In this document: positions 20,918-32,048 of the stretch, one piece after another
How the letters are laid out: each line of letters begins with the position of its first letter
How positions within the stretch are numbered: the first letter of the stretch is position 1
Assembly (NCBI GenBank): GCA_023213395.1
Contig: CM041465.1
Span: 191,401,741-191,465,740 of the forward strand
Direction of reading: 5' to 3'
From: Cycas panzhihuaensis
Taxonomy: Eukaryota > Cycadophyta
Length of the DNA stretch: 64,000 bases
Translations under genes and position numbers: made by a program
Notes under the pieces: generated by a model
Told to the model about the DNA's origin: nothing
What the model saw: only the letters and a program-made list of their open reading frames with translations
Database searches by the model: none

Positions 20918-21235
20918 ATGAGTATGACCAGATTTGAGATAGAGAAGTTTGATGGGTCAAACTTTGCTCATGGAAATTGAGGATCCAAGCAATGTTGGTT
21001 AAAGATGGTTGTGCACTAGCCCTTAACGGTGTGACAGCCAAACCAACAACAATGTCTATAGAAGACTAGGACGTTATGGATGCGAAAGCTAAGGCAGATA
21101 TTCATCTATCCCTAGCCAATTCAATTCTATTCAATATAGGGGAGACAACAACGAAGGGGCTTTGGGATAAACTCAACAAGTTGTATGAAACGAAATCAGT
21201 ATCAAACAAGATTTTTCTACGGAGATAGTTGTACA
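20918..21235 (+). pseudogene. Copia-3 gag, 5' part
   Basis: ATG at 20918 begins MSMTRFEIEKFDGSNFA, the usual plant copia Gag opening. After a frameshift and stops the UBN2-like end LWDKLNKLYETKSVSNKI is read, up to L-Y at the Copia-4 insertion point. The rest of the domain is at 26556. Confidence 0.88.
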
Positions 21236-21429
21236 TGTTAAGATGTAATGTTTTATCACTAGGACAATTGAGGGTAATATATCAAAACCCCTCTTTATGT
21301 AATCAAGACAAGTGTCCGACACATGTCATTCAGACACAGCAATTACAATTCCTTGATGTATATTTAAGAGAGATTTACTCTCCCATAATATAGCATTCAA
21401 TTTCACCCATTTGTATGTGAATTTTAACA
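21236..21429 (+). repeat. Copia-4 5' LTR
   Basis: TGTTAAGATG ... TTTTAACA, 194 bp, with the primer-binding site directly after. Partner at 26359-26555. Confidence 0.92.
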
Positions 21430-21441
21430 TGGCATCAAAGC
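21430..21441 (+). other. Copia-4 primer-binding site
   Basis: tggcatcaaagc, two mismatches from TGGTATCAGAGC, starts on the base after the LTR. Confidence 0.85.
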
Positions 21442-22120
21442 AAAGCACAGTGCTCTCCTAGTAAAGTTCTAAGATGAAAATTGTTGCCAAGAAGCAAGAA
21501 GGAATTGAGGAAGATTTAATCAATAGGCAACTTGACAAAATCATTAATTTGTTCATGTGAGACAAAGATAGACCTATATAGGGATGCACTGCATGCACGC
21601 AGTAATGTATATGTACAGATGTGAGTTTTCAAAGTCATTAGATCTCCTCCGAAATTCACCAGCAAGGACGTCTTTGTGAGGCCATCATTTCTTCTAATTG
21701 AGTCAAAGTCGTTTGAAGGCATTTCCAGGGTCAAATCACCTCGCCTTTACCCCACGCAAGTTTGAAAACACGATTATTGTTTCTAATCAAAAATATCTCT
21801 GAAACCGAGTAACATCAGTTGCATTTTCTTCTAATCATCAATACGCACCCATTGATTCCTATTTCGAGGAGATTAATTGAGAATGTCTCAACATATAAGC
21901 ATTTTTTGAAAAAAACCTAACTGCCCATTCTATCATTCCTGAGGTTGTTTGCATTCAAACAAACTAAAATCTCTCTAAAATATATACATATTTGGAATCC
22001 TTGTGAAAAGACCTTCATTTTGAGATACTCTTTTTTGTCATCCATGTACTTGCAATTCCATACGAAATTCCATACAGTAGGACAATCAAACCCTATAGTT
22101 GCCTGATACTTCTGAAAAAA
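21442..22120 (+). other. Copia-4 leader
   Basis: About 680 bases with no convincing frame; the 72-codon minus-strand frame inside is taken as chance. Confidence 0.5.
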
Positions 22121-22958
22121 ATGGCCCCTTCCATTTTAACATTCAGTGAGCAGGATAAATTGACAGAGACTAATTATTATGTGTGGAAAATTAACGTTGA
22201 AACCCTGTTGAGAGCTAGAAATGCCTGGAATATAGCCACATAGGTAGAAAAAAGACCTAATGACGCAAGTGTTGCCCAGACTAGTTGGGATGAAAGGGAT
22301 AATGCAAGAGTGATAATATTAAAATTGTCTGTCTCTACTCTTCTCCTTGTATACGTTGAAAAGTTAAATTCATTTGTTAAAATCCGGAAGGTATTTGCAA
22401 ATCTGTATAATCAAAAAAATCGAGCTAGGATCGTGGTCCTTAAGAAAGAGTTGTTCAAATTGCATATGAAAGAAAATGAAAGTATTTCAAAATTTATTCA
22501 CAAGTTGACCTCAATTAGAAACGATCAATTAAGTGTTGGGGCAACTATGCCAAACCAAGAACTTATCTTGCCAAATCTTTTAACAACATGGTTAATTTAA
22601 TAACAAATAATGATCAAATTGCAACAATGTCGCTTGACACCTTGATAGAATTGCTTTTAAGACAAGAACAAAGGAACAAACATTATGAAGAGAGAACATA
22701 GCTAGAAGATGCATTCTTATCCGAATTCAATTTGGGACCAAGAAGAAGAGGATAGACATAAGGACGTGGTCAAGCACCCGACACAAGAGGCCAAGTCAGA
22801 GGAAAATGGTAGGAGAACAGAGGCCTAGGACACTCAAATCCTCCCAAGGATGCATGAGTCTGTTTCAATTGCCGAAAACCAAGTCACTTTTCTAGCAATT
22901 ACTAAGCTATGGATGTTTGCTATCATTGCGGATAATCTAGGCATTATATTTACCAATG
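22121..22958 (+). pseudogene. Copia-4 gag
   Basis: ATG at 22121 begins MAPSILTFSEQDKL, then NYYVWKINVETLLRARN, up to a stop. The 22310-22600 frame continues the capsid-like domain (RKVFANLYNQKNRARI, KFIHKLTSIRNDQLSVG). Two zinc knuckle remnants follow at about 22862-22960: CFNCRKPSHFSSNY, lacking its last Cys, and CYHCG, stop, SRHYIYQC. Two knuckles in one Gag is a known variant of copia elements. Confidence 0.85.
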
Positions 22959-23282
22959 CTCATAAATGAGAGCCGAGATTCAGAGAGAGAAACGACCAGC
23001 AATTAATTACAACAAAGAACAAATCAATCCTGATGAAACAACATTTATAATCGCACTCATTGCAAGTCTTGAGGATAAAGAAGTATGGCACCCCGATTCT
23101 AGAGCTTCCAGGCACATGGTCTCATAAATGAGAGCCGAGATTCAGAGAGAGAAACGACCAGCAATTAATTACAACAAAGAACAAATCAATCCTGATGAAA
23201 CAACATTTATAATCGCACTCATTGCAAGTCTTGAGGATAAAGAAGTATGGCACCCCTATTCTAGAGCTTCCAGGCACATGGT
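22959..23282 (+). repeat. 162-bp in-frame tandem duplication across the protease active site
   Basis: Unit 1 is 22959-23120 and unit 2 is 23121-23282. By eye they differ at one base, G at 23095 against T at 23257. The period is 54 codons, so the frame is kept. Each unit ends in the protease motif W-H-P-D/Y-S-R-A-S-R-H-M: copy 1 has Asp (GAT 23095-23097), copy 2 Tyr (TAT 23257-23259). The normal D-S-G has Arg for Gly in both. Confidence 0.95.
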
Positions 23283-23820
23283 CGGGTGTGAATACTGATT
23301 TGAATCACTCAAACCTTATTCTTCTAACAAATTAGTTGAGTTAGGAGATAAGTATCCTCTCAACATCAAAGGGGTTGGAATTGTAGTTGTTGAAATAAAA
23401 GGTACCATTCAAAAAAATGAGAATGTATTATTTATACCAAAATTAAAAAAGAATCTCATGTTTGTCTCTCAACTTTGAAAGAAAAAGTTGATGACTATTT
23501 TTAATGAAAAAGGTTATTGTTATGTTTTGAATATGAAAATTGGCGGCGTTGTAATTGCTAAGGGAATTGAAAGCAATGATCTGTACAAACTACTTTCTAA
23601 CCATGTTGTTGCAGATAAGGATGTAAAAGCATATGTTGCTATAAATGTTGATAATAACAAACTCTAGCATTTAAAGTATGGACACATCTCCTCAGATAGA
23701 TTGGAATTATTACATAACTCAAGAATTGTTATTGAACTTCCCAATGTTGGATTTCATCTTCTTGTTTGCAAAAGTTGTCTGCTTGGTAAACAACATCGTT
23801 TTCCTTTTCAAAAAGGTGAG
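23040..23820 (+). pseudogene. Copia-4 protease and pre-integrase
   Basis: After the duplicated active site the frame runs through ELGDKYPLNIKGVG and NVLFIPKLKKNLMFVSQL, the standard copia sequence after protease. It then reads LKYGHISSDRLELLH and VCKSCLLGKQHRFPF, the HHCC zinc region of pre-integrase. Three in-frame stops are visible (one at each of SQL, KL-stop-HL, and just after the KGE). Confidence 0.85.
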
Positions 23821-23829
23821 TGACGAGCT

Positions 23830-24530
23830 AAAATAAATTAGAATTGACTCACACTGATCTATGTGGACCAATCACTCCATGTTCAATAAATGGTGTCAGA
23901 TATTTCTTTACTTTTATTGATGATTTTTATAGGAAAGTATGGCTTTAGTTACTCTACAGTAAATCTAAAGTCTCAGAAAAATTCAAAGAATTCAAGGCAG
24001 AAGTTGAACTTGAATGTGGAACAAAAATAAAATGCATTAGATCTGATGGATGTGGAGAATACATCTCAAAAGAATTTGTGAATTTCTATAGAACTCATGG
24101 GATTCGTTGATAGCTCACAACTCCATATACACCTCAATCCAATGGAGTAGTTGAATGCAAAAATAAAACAATCATGGAGATGGCTCAAAACATGATTCAA
24201 GACAGGCAGATCTCAAAGACTTATTGGGTTGAAGCAATAAACACAATTGGTCACCTCATAAATCGAAGTCCAACACAAGCTTTAGATCAAATTACACCAG
24301 AAGAGACCCGGACAAGATGCAAACCAGATGTCAGTAACTTGAAAATTTTTGGATGCCAAGCCTTTGTTCGTATCCCACACAAAAAGAGATCTAAGCTTGA
24401 TTGTAAAAGCATAGAATGCATAATGATAGGCTCTAGCAAGAATTCAAAAGCGTATAAATGTATAGACCCAAAAACAAACAAGGTCTATATAGTAGTAGAG
24501 ATGTTATATCCAATGAAAAGGATATTGTAA
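23830..24530 (+). pseudogene. Copia-4 integrase
   Basis: The frame reads YFFTFIDDFYRKVWL (first catalytic Asp), IKCIRSDGCGEYIS (second Asp kept although the usual N-G is C-G), and TPYTPQSNGVVECKN (catalytic Glu). KTYWVEAINTIGHLINRSPT and FGCQAFVRIPHKKRSKLDCK follow. The catalytic triad is present. Stops after VWL and GIR break the frame. Confidence 0.88.
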
Positions 24531-25560
24531 AAAGCCCACCACAATATCAAGAGATTGAAGAGCCACCAAAGCAAATTCTTCCAAAAAAACCTCCATCTAA
24601 AGAAATCTCAACAATTACTTCAAAAGATAAAGAAATTAATGAAGCAAAAGAATCAAAGAGGGCACCCTCACCTCCTATAAACTCAAATGTTGAAGAAGAC
24701 AAGGAAAATGAAACAATGTCCAAAACGATACCAAAATGGTATTTCAAAACAATTGAAGAAAGCGAAGGAGATGTGTTCACACACAGAATGAGGAGCCAAA
24801 AGCATCCGACGCTATTCAGCTATGTAAAGCCACAATCTTATGAAAAAACAAGACAACACAAGAAATGGCAAGATGCAATGGGCATGGAAATGGAATCAAT
24901 CTCCAAAAACCAGACATGGGAACTAGTTAATCTTCCTACAAGTAAGCCTATTGTAAATTACAAATGGGTGTATAAGTTAAAAGAAAATTCTAATGGTGAA
25001 GTAGAGAAATATAAAGCTAGATTAGTGGCTAAGGGTTACACCCAGATAGCAAAAATAGATTATGAGGAAACCTTCTCACCAGTAGCCAAACTAAATACTG
25101 TGAGAATGCTAATAGCTCTCGTTGCATAGCATAATTGGAAAATCTATCAATTAGACATCAAAAGTACCTTCTTGAATAGAGACCTTGAAGAAGAAGTCTA
25201 TATGAGACAACCTCAAGGATACATTCAGAATGGGCAAGAAAAGCTTGTGTGTAAATTAAAAAAAGCATTATATGGATTGAAAATAAGCCCCAAGAGCTTG
25301 CTATGTCAAGTTGGACAAAGTTCTTACTCAATAGATTCCACAGTTGCGACTCAAATTCTAGTTTGTACGTAAAAAGGAGTCATAGGCTAATCACAATAAT
25401 TGTAGTCTACATAGATGACATGATCCTCACAGGAAGTGATACAGAGTCCATAACAAACATAAAGACACAACTAGAAAAAGGGTTTGAGATGACAAACCTA
25501 GGACTTCTAAATTACTATCTAGGTATAGAAGTCAATCAAAAAAAGGATTAAATCACTCTG
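24470..25560 (+). pseudogene. Copia-4 reverse transcriptase
   Basis: A long intact frame (24458-25129) covers the charged linker and the RT start: NYKWVYKLKENSNGEVEKYK and FSPVAKLNTVRMLIALVA. After a stop, 25172 on reads DLEEEVYMRQPQGY and KKALYGLKISPKS. A frameshift leads to ITIIVVYIDDMILTGSD (Y-I-D-D, both aspartates kept) and LLNYYLGIEVNQ. It is the best preserved RT in the window. Confidence 0.92.
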
Positions 25561-25579
25561 TCTCAAAGTAAATACATCA

Positions 25580-26330
25580 AAAATTTGTTGACAAAATTTA
25601 AAAAGGATGAATGCAACAATTGAGCAACTCCCATGGAAATCAAATGTGATTTGCCTCCGTATGAATAAGAAGCTTCAATTAATGTAACATTGTATAGACA
25701 ATTAATTGGGAGTCTGATATATCTCATTGCAACTAAACCTGATATATCATACTTTGTTGGTCTAGCCTCTAGATATATGCAGGATCCAAAACTAACTCAT
25801 TGAAAAGTTTCAAAAATAATACTCAAATACTTGAAAGGAATAGCTAACCTAATACTCACTTATCTAAGAAATAAGTCAAGTCAATTGATTGGATTTTGCA
25901 ATTCAAATTGGACAGGAGATAAAGAAAATAGGAAATCAACAAGTGGATATTGTTTTTTCTTAGACCAACAACAATCTCATGGAGCAACAAACGACAACCA
26001 ACAATTGCTCTATCATCCACATAAGCAAAATATAAGTCAACAATCAGCGCCTCATGTGAAGCAACCTAGTTGAGGCAACTTCTATCAAATTTAGATCAAC
26101 AGCAACAAGGATCAACAACAATTCTCTACAACAATCAAAGTGCAATTAAGTTGACTAAAAATCTAGTCCTTCATGCTCGAGCAAAGCACATTGAAGTGCA
26201 CCATCATTTCATAAGGGAAAAGGTGCAAAACAAAGAAATTAATTTGACATATTGTTCAACAAATGAACAGGCTGTAGATATTATGACAAAACCACTCGAT
26301 AAGGATAAGTTTCAATTTTTTTGAGATAAT
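25580..26330 (+). pseudogene. Copia-4 RNase H
   Basis: LYRQLIGSLIYLIATKPDIS marks the connection. RNase H reads LIGFCNSNWTGD, where copia elements have C-D-S/A-D-W: both aspartates are Asn (AAT at 25900-25902 and 25906-25908), so the active site is lost. KSTSGYCFFL, NQSAIKLTKN, HARAKHIEVHHHFIREKV and AVDIMTKPLDKDKF complete the domain. Confidence 0.9.
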
Positions 26331-26358
26331 TTAGGATTGATAAAACATTAAGAGAGGG

Positions 26359-26555
26359 CATTAAGATGTAATGTTTTATCACTAGGACACCTTGAGGGTA
26401 ATGTATCAAAAACCCTCTTTATGTAATCAAGACAAGTGTCCGACACATGCCATTTAGACATATAGCGATTACAATTCCTTGATGTATATATAAGAGAGAT
26501 GTACTCTCCCATAATAAAACTTTCAGTTTCACCCATTCGTGTGTGAATCTTAACA
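26359..26555 (+). repeat. Copia-4 3' LTR
   Basis: Starts CATTAAGATG (TG changed to CA) after the purine-rich 'aagagagggc' and ends CTTAACA. About 90% like the 5' LTR by eye. Confidence 0.9.
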
Positions 26556-27070
26556 ATATAATCCAAGAATGAAGGACAAAACACCAATTGCAGACCATCT
26601 GAACGAGTTCAACACACTGATTAACAAGCTAAGTTCAATGGAAGTGAAGATCGAGGAGGCAGATAACGCTGCAACCCTACTTTGTTCACTACCGAACTCA
26701 TGGGACCAGCTGGTGATGATGCTCAACAATGCAAATCCTTCTGGGACCTTCGTTTACAACAATGCGGTGGCCACATTGTTGGAAGAGGAATCAAGGCAGA
26801 AGACATCTCAAAGTGGGTCTTTTAGTGATGCCCTATTTGTAAAGGGCAAGACCATGGAAAGAAATCAATCAAGTAGATCTCATTCCAAGTCGAAGTCTAA
26901 GATGCGAGAAAGGGGGAAATGTTGGCATTATGGGAAGTCTAGACATTTCAAGAAGGATTGCAAGCTACTAAAAGCAATAGCAGGAAAAACCAATTCACAA
27001 AGCTCAAATGCAAACTTAGTTAAAAATTCAAGATCACAGGAAGATGGGGAAATGATTTCAACAAAACTCT
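26556..27070 (+). pseudogene. Copia-3 gag, 3' part
   Basis: Resumes the Gag interrupted at 21235. From 26569: MKDKTPIADHLNEFNTLINK, then EADNAATLLCSLPNSWDQL, the classic second half of UBN2-type Gag. A Ser/Lys/Arg-rich stretch and a zinc knuckle follow (CWHYGKSRHFKKDC, with Tyr for the second Cys). The 198-codon frame is open, so this part is well kept. Confidence 0.92.
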
Positions 27071-27079
27071 CGAGAATAG

Positions 27080-27512
27080 TTGTTGCACATATGGCTATTG
27101 GACTTAGGGGGCTCATTCCATATGACACCACACAGAGGTTGGTTCTCCTCATACCAGCCATGTGATGGAGGCATAGTCTACATGGGCAACAACAACTCAT
27201 GCAAGGTTGTAGGAGAAGGAGAAGTCAAGCTAAAGAAGTATGATGGAGTTGTTCATACCATTCAAAGAGTTTGCCATGTTCCAGGGCTACAGAAGAACTT
27301 GCTATCTTTGGGTAAGTTTGATGACCTAGGCTATAAATATAATGGTCAGAAAGGCTATTTAAAGGTCTCTAAGGGAGCTCTAGTAGTGATGAAGGCCGAG
27401 AAATATGAACACAAACTGGATAAGCTGATTGGAGATACTATAACCAGGGAGGCTACAATGGCAACAACAAGTGACATGGATTCAGTAACTTTGTGGCATC
27501 AACGCCTGGGCC

Positions 27513-27556
<44 letters not shown>

Positions 27557-27565
27557 AAGGATTAA
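27080..27565 (+). pseudogene. Copia-3 protease and pre-integrase
   Basis: WLLDLGGSFHMTPHR is the protease active site: Asp 27101-27103 is kept, but Ser of D-S-G is Leu (TTA 27104-27106). GVVHTIQRVCHVPGLQKNL and TLWHQRLGHM follow, the latter being the pre-integrase H-x-x-x-H motif. Directly after GHM a GA repeat replaces the normal sequence, writing Arg-Glu dipeptides before the normal GLKIL is read in another frame. Confidence 0.88.
27516..27555. repeat. (GA)20 microsatellite within Copia-3 pol
   Basis: A near-perfect AG dinucleotide run follows the GHM of the pre-integrase domain. Confidence 0.97.
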
Positions 27566-27689
27566 AGATACTACGCAATAGGAACCTTCTGTTAGGTTTA
27601 AAATCTCCTAATCTCAGTTTTTATGAACATTGTCTGTTTGAAAAACAGAATAGGCTCCAATTTGCTAGATGCACTACTAAAATTTAAAT

Positions 27690-28300
27690 TTTTTGCAATT
27701 GTTACATTCAGATTGTTTAGACCTGCACCCCTAGCTACATTAGGAGGGTCACTATATTTTGTGCCATTTATTAATGACTACTCTCGTAATGTATGGTTGT
27801 TTCTTGTCAAGAAGTCAAATGTATTAAACTGTTATAAAAAACTAAAGGCTCTTATAGAGAAACAAATGGGTAAGAGCATTAAGTGTCTCAAGACAGACAA
27901 TGGAGGAGAGTTTTGCTCAAAGGAATTTGATCAATTTTGCATGAGCATGGAATAGGCAAGAAGAAAACAATTCCCGACACTCCACAACAAAATGGGATAA
28001 CTGAGAGGATGAACCATACCATTATGGAGCGTGCCAAGTGTATTCTCAGCACTGTTGGTTTGGGGCAAAAATTTTGGGTTGAGGTTGTAAATACAGTTGC
28101 TTATCTAATCAATAGGTCACCCACTACAACTCTAGATAGGTAGATTCCTAAAGATGTATGAACAAGAAAACCTATTAATTATTCCTATTTAGTTGTCTTT
28201 GATTGTGATGCTTACGCCCATGTCTTAAAGGAACAAAGGTCCAAGCTAGACGCAAAGTCCAAAAGGTGTATTTCTCTTGGCTATGGTGATGGAACAAAAG
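27690..28300 (+). pseudogene. Copia-3 integrase
   Basis: Frame 27623-27955 reads SLYFVPFINDYSRNVWLFL, with Asn before the Asp of D-Y-S, and KCLKTDNGGEFCSKEF with the second Asp intact. Frame 27937-28143 adds DTPQQNGITERMNHTIMERA with the catalytic Glu, and FWVEVVNTVAYLINRSPT. The triad is complete but a one-base shift separates the two frames. The C-terminal part (28140-28400) has stops. Confidence 0.88.
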
Positions 28301-28659
28301 GGTACAAGTTGTGAGATACTATTTCCTACAAGCTTATCATTAGTCGAGATGTGGTATTTAATGAGAAATCCATGCAGAAAGTAGAAGAACAACAAACAAT
28401 AGTTGTTGTACCTACTAAGAAAATAAAAGTGGAAGATGATGTTGTAGAAAAAAATGAAAAATCAAGAACCTAAACAACAGAATATCGTGACTGAATAGGA
28501 AGAATAGCAACATGAGCAGCCACAGGTTGATGCATCTCATTGGGTTAGGAGATCCACTAGAATATCCAAACCACCCGAAAAGTATGCTCATGATGCACAG
28601 TCAACTTTTGCATTAGTTACTGATGTTGGTGAGTCTAGCTCATTTCAGGAAGTTTATGA

Positions 28660-29312
28660 GGCTGAAGATGCAAGCAAATAGAGAATTGCCATGGAGAAGA
28701 AAATGGAGGCCCTAAGTAAAAACAACACATGGGAGTTGATGGAATTGCTCGTAGGTCGCTAGGCCATAGGAAATCGATGGATCTCGAAGCTAAAAAGGGA
28801 TGTTGATGGCGCAATTGAACAACATAGAGCTCGATTGGTGGTTAAGGGGCATGCACAAAATTCAAGTATACATTTTGATGAGATCTATTCCTTAGTTGTA
28901 CATCTAAATACTGTTAAAGTTGTGTTGCCTTTGGTTGCTTCCCTTGACCTTGAATTAGAGCAGTTTGATGTGAAGACAACCTTTTTGCATGGTAACCTCA
29001 CTGAAGTGATTTATATAGAGCAACCGAAAGGTTTTGTGATAAGAGGTAAAGAAAATCTTATATATAAGTTGAACAAATCGCTATATAGTCTCAAACAGGC
29101 ACCAAGATGTTGGTACAAACAATTTGATTCCTTCATGATGAGTTTAGGATTTAGCAAACGCAAAGTTGATCATTGTGCTTACTTTAAAAGATATGATGAT
29201 GACAGTTTCATTATTTTGTTATTGTATGTTGCTGACATATTGGTTGCAGGCCCCAACATGGATAAAATTATCAAACTTAAGGCCCAGTTGGCTAGGACAT
29301 TTGAAGTGAGTC
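28660..29312 (+). pseudogene. Copia-3 reverse transcriptase, internally deleted
   Basis: The 28835-29440 frame carries KTTFLHGNLTEVIYIEQPKG, KSLYSLKQAPRCWYKQFDSF and LLLYVADILVAG. The catalytic Y-V-D-D is Y-V-A-D: the first Asp is Ala (GCT 29231-29233). At about 29305-29312, after ARTFE, the sequence jumps to the RNase H block S-T-T-G-Y-V-F. The RT connection and the start of RNase H, roughly 150-200 codons in other elements, are deleted. Confidence 0.9.
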
Positions 29313-29700
29313 CACTACAGGATATGTGTTCACTCTTGCAAAAGGAGCAATCAGTTGAATATCAAAACTATAGTTTGTGGTGGCATTATCTACTACAGAA
29401 GCAAAATATATGGCAACAACACAAGCCTGTAAGGAAGTGATATGGCTCGACAAATTATTGGGAGAACTGTAAATCAAGCTGAATACAATTGTTTTACATT
29501 GTGACAGTCAAAGTGCCTTACACTTAGCAAAAAACCCAGCATTTCATGCTAGGACAAAGCATATATATGTGCAATATCATTTTGTATGTGACATTGTAAC
29601 GAAAGAACAAGTCTTATTGTAGAAGATACATACTGATGACAACTCAACAGACATGTTGACAAAGCCGATTGGAAGGAAGAAGTTTATCTAGTGCAAAACT
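29305..29700 (+). pseudogene. Copia-3 RNase H, C-terminal remnant
   Basis: In a new frame after the deletion: STTGYVFTLAKGAISW, VVALSTTEAKYMATTQ, CDSQSALHLAKNPAFHARTK and STDMLTKPIGRKKF, the typical copia RNase H C-terminus. The first catalytic aspartate is in the deleted part. Confidence 0.85.
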
Positions 29701-29801
29701 CCTCTGGAACCACATATAATAGGATGATGACCAGCATGTGCATTGGTCTCTTAAAAGGAGTAGGTAATAGCATAATTTATAATTGATTTCAACCGGAAGA
29801 A

Positions 29802-30194
29802 TGTTCAATATGAAGCCAATTCCAGTTTCTAACATGATGACTATACAGCTAATGTGTAAAATTCTCCTCGAGCAAAAAGCAAAAAGAAAAAAAAAAACAA
29901 AAAGTAAAAAAAGCAAAAGCTACTTCTTGTTTTTTGGCGTGGCTTTTTAGCGCAATTTTGGAGTTGATGTTTTTCTTGTATAAGTCTGATCAAGTTGTTG
30001 TATCCATGATATGAACAAAAAAAAGGGTGTACTTATGATCTTGTTGCTAATAAAGGAGAGACCTTTACCCGGTGGTTTTTTTACCTTGGCACTCTACCAG
30101 GGTTTTTCACATAAAAAAATTGTGTTGTTCTCTTGTACTCTCTCTTGGCTTCATTGCTTGTTTAGTGTTTGTGCATTATTACTTTCCTCTTACA
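29802..30194 (+). repeat. Copia-3 3' LTR
   Basis: TGTTCAATATGAAGCC ... CTCTTACA, 393 bp, preceded by the purine-rich 'aaccggaagaa'. Matches the solo LTR at 34401 and the truncated 5' LTR. Confidence 0.88.
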
Positions 30195-31517
30195 TAAGAA
30201 AGGTTTTTTGATAATCTGTCAACAGAATGATTATGGCCAAAGATCCTTAACATGCTCTTAAACTATCAATAATCTCTCAAGCATATGATTATGAGCAAAG
30301 ATCCTTGATTCCTTAGCATGCTCTTAGGTTGTTGAGAGCAAGCCTACAAAAATAAGATGCACTAATCTAAGTTGCCCATTGTATAGCTAAAACGAGCCCC
30401 TATTGCACACGATTATGGTGGCACCCATTGGCCAAAAGTATCTAGCCACAAGGTTCACAGTTCTCTTAACATTGCCTCTTCTCATTTATTGGTTGGAATG
30501 CTGCTACATTGGTAGCCAACAAGATATGATCCCAAACACTTGCTCTTGCTTGGAATATTTTCAAGGCACAAGCCTTGTTTGCCATATAAAAGCTGAGAGA
30601 TGCTATTATTTTCCAAACGCATCTCTTTCAATTTTGTTAACTAACCAAATGAAAACATATGTGATTGGTGCTAATGCACATAGAGTCCAATTGGAAATGA
30701 CTCACCTACTTCACTTGATTAATCATTTGGGATTATCCCCTTACATATAAACAAGGTTCCACCTAAAGAAAATAGCATAGTCCAAAGAAATTACAATACA
30801 GGCATGAGCCAAAAGCAAAGGAACAAATTAAGAGGAAGACTTACCACAAAAGGGGCAGGTGGAAAACTACATCATATACCTTCCCCAACCCCAACGAGGA
30901 AAATCCCAAAGCACCAAGATTGTTGAGCTTGCAAGTTTGTGGACTCCAAGATTTAAAGAACCTAGTTCATCCCTTTAAAAACAAGGTCCGCAAATACGAG
31001 TTCGATAAATTTTTTAAATTAAAAATTATTTAAAAAATCATAGGTATTGAAAATAATTGTTAAACATATACACAATGATACATAAACAATTATGTACACA
31101 AAAATAAAAATAAAACAAATTGATACAATAATGTGTTAAAAATCTAAGATTAATAATTAATCATTAAACAATAAACACATACACAAGGGCACACTAAACA
31201 ATTATAATGAAAGTCAAATGGAGCATTATTATCACGTTATGATGTTCATGTACAAAATGACAAATGTCAAAACCATAAACTAATAACATGAAATTGAAAA
31301 TGTATGCACAAATAAAGGACCATATATCCTCAATTATCATCAATAATGCCATTATGCCTATTCTACTCAATGATATCTTCGTGAGAAAACTGCCAACTTA
31401 CAAAAGGCCCCTCAACGTAACCCTTGTCCTTGCAAGATGAGAGTTGAAGAGTAACGTGGATGTAAATTGGGTTCTCCACCATTGTTACATACAATCAACC
31501 TCTCCTCGTTGTAGCAG
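30195..31517. other. Unassigned sequence between Copia-3 and Gypsy-2
   Basis: Starts with a short, diverged direct repeat (gattatg..caaagatcctt at about 30227 and 30287). A 115-codon plus frame at 30403-30750 resembles nothing I know. 30970-31480 is AT-rich with no features seen. Confidence 0.4.
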
Positions 31518-32048
31518 AAGCTTTTAACTTATTTCGGAAATAACACAGAGATTCATCAATACTGGTCTAATATAGGCTCAAACAAATTGCCTCAATCTCA
31601 AATAATAATGACTATTGGAAATTCACCATAACACCAAAGTAAAGTAATGAAAACAGTACAAATAAAAGGTAAATATATTGTTCAAAATAACACTGGAAAG
31701 TACAAAAATATACAACAAAATATCCCTATTGAATGCTTGTCCTTCGAGGCGAGAATCCTCCAACTATCTCAGGCCAAAAAGGCCAAGCTAACTGCAGCCC
31801 TAGAACCGGAAATGTGAAGAGATCCAATTGAAAATGATGGTCCAAAATGAGGGCTTTGATCCCTATTTATAATGGTCAATTATTATCCTGCTTGAAGTCA
31901 GCCAAAATTAAGACAGTTCACTGGGAGTGAACCATTAATGAAGTCGGCCAGAAGACTGGCTTATAGGTTGGCTAATATTCCTGCATTTATTTTTGGGGGG
32001 TTTAAGTTAGTTGACAGGCCCTTAAAGAAAGAGTTTTCTTGGAACACA
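31518..32048 (-). repeat. Gypsy-2 3' LTR
   Basis: The plus-strand right edge ends ggaacaca, beside 'ccaagtccccccctt', the minus-strand polypurine tract. The left edge near 31518 (cttatttcgg) is set by similarity to the Gypsy-1 LTR and is uncertain. 'ctatttataatgg' at about 31861 gives a minus-strand TATAAATAG box. Confidence 0.6.

Larger units (their letters stand above)
21236..26555 (+). mobile_element. Copia-4: Ty1/copia element nested in Copia-3 gag
   Basis: A 5.3-kb element with short LTRs (21236-21429 and 26359-26555), a primer-binding site at 21430 and a purine-rich tract before the 3' LTR. The flanks gtaca (21231-21235) and atata (26556-26560) fit a 5-bp target duplication altered by two transitions. 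Gag, two zinc knuckles, protease, integrase, RT and RNase H follow in copia order. Frameshifts, stops and a 162-bp internal duplication disrupt them. LTRs differ by about 10% by eye. Confidence 0.93.
20512..30194 (+). mobile_element. Copia-3: Ty1/copia element interrupted by Copia-4
   Basis: LTR sequence at about 20512-20851 and 29802-30194 flanks gag (20918-21235 and 26556 onward), protease, integrase, a shortened RT and the end of RNase H, all plus strand. Gag is split by Copia-4 at 21236-26555 and continues in register on the far side apart from one base. The start of the 5' LTR is missing relative to its partners. An RT/RNase H deletion and a YVAD active site add to the damage. Confidence 0.92.

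Noticed and set aside
30403-30750. 115-codon plus frame
   Set aside because: No recognised motif, neighbours or signals; composition like the surroundings.
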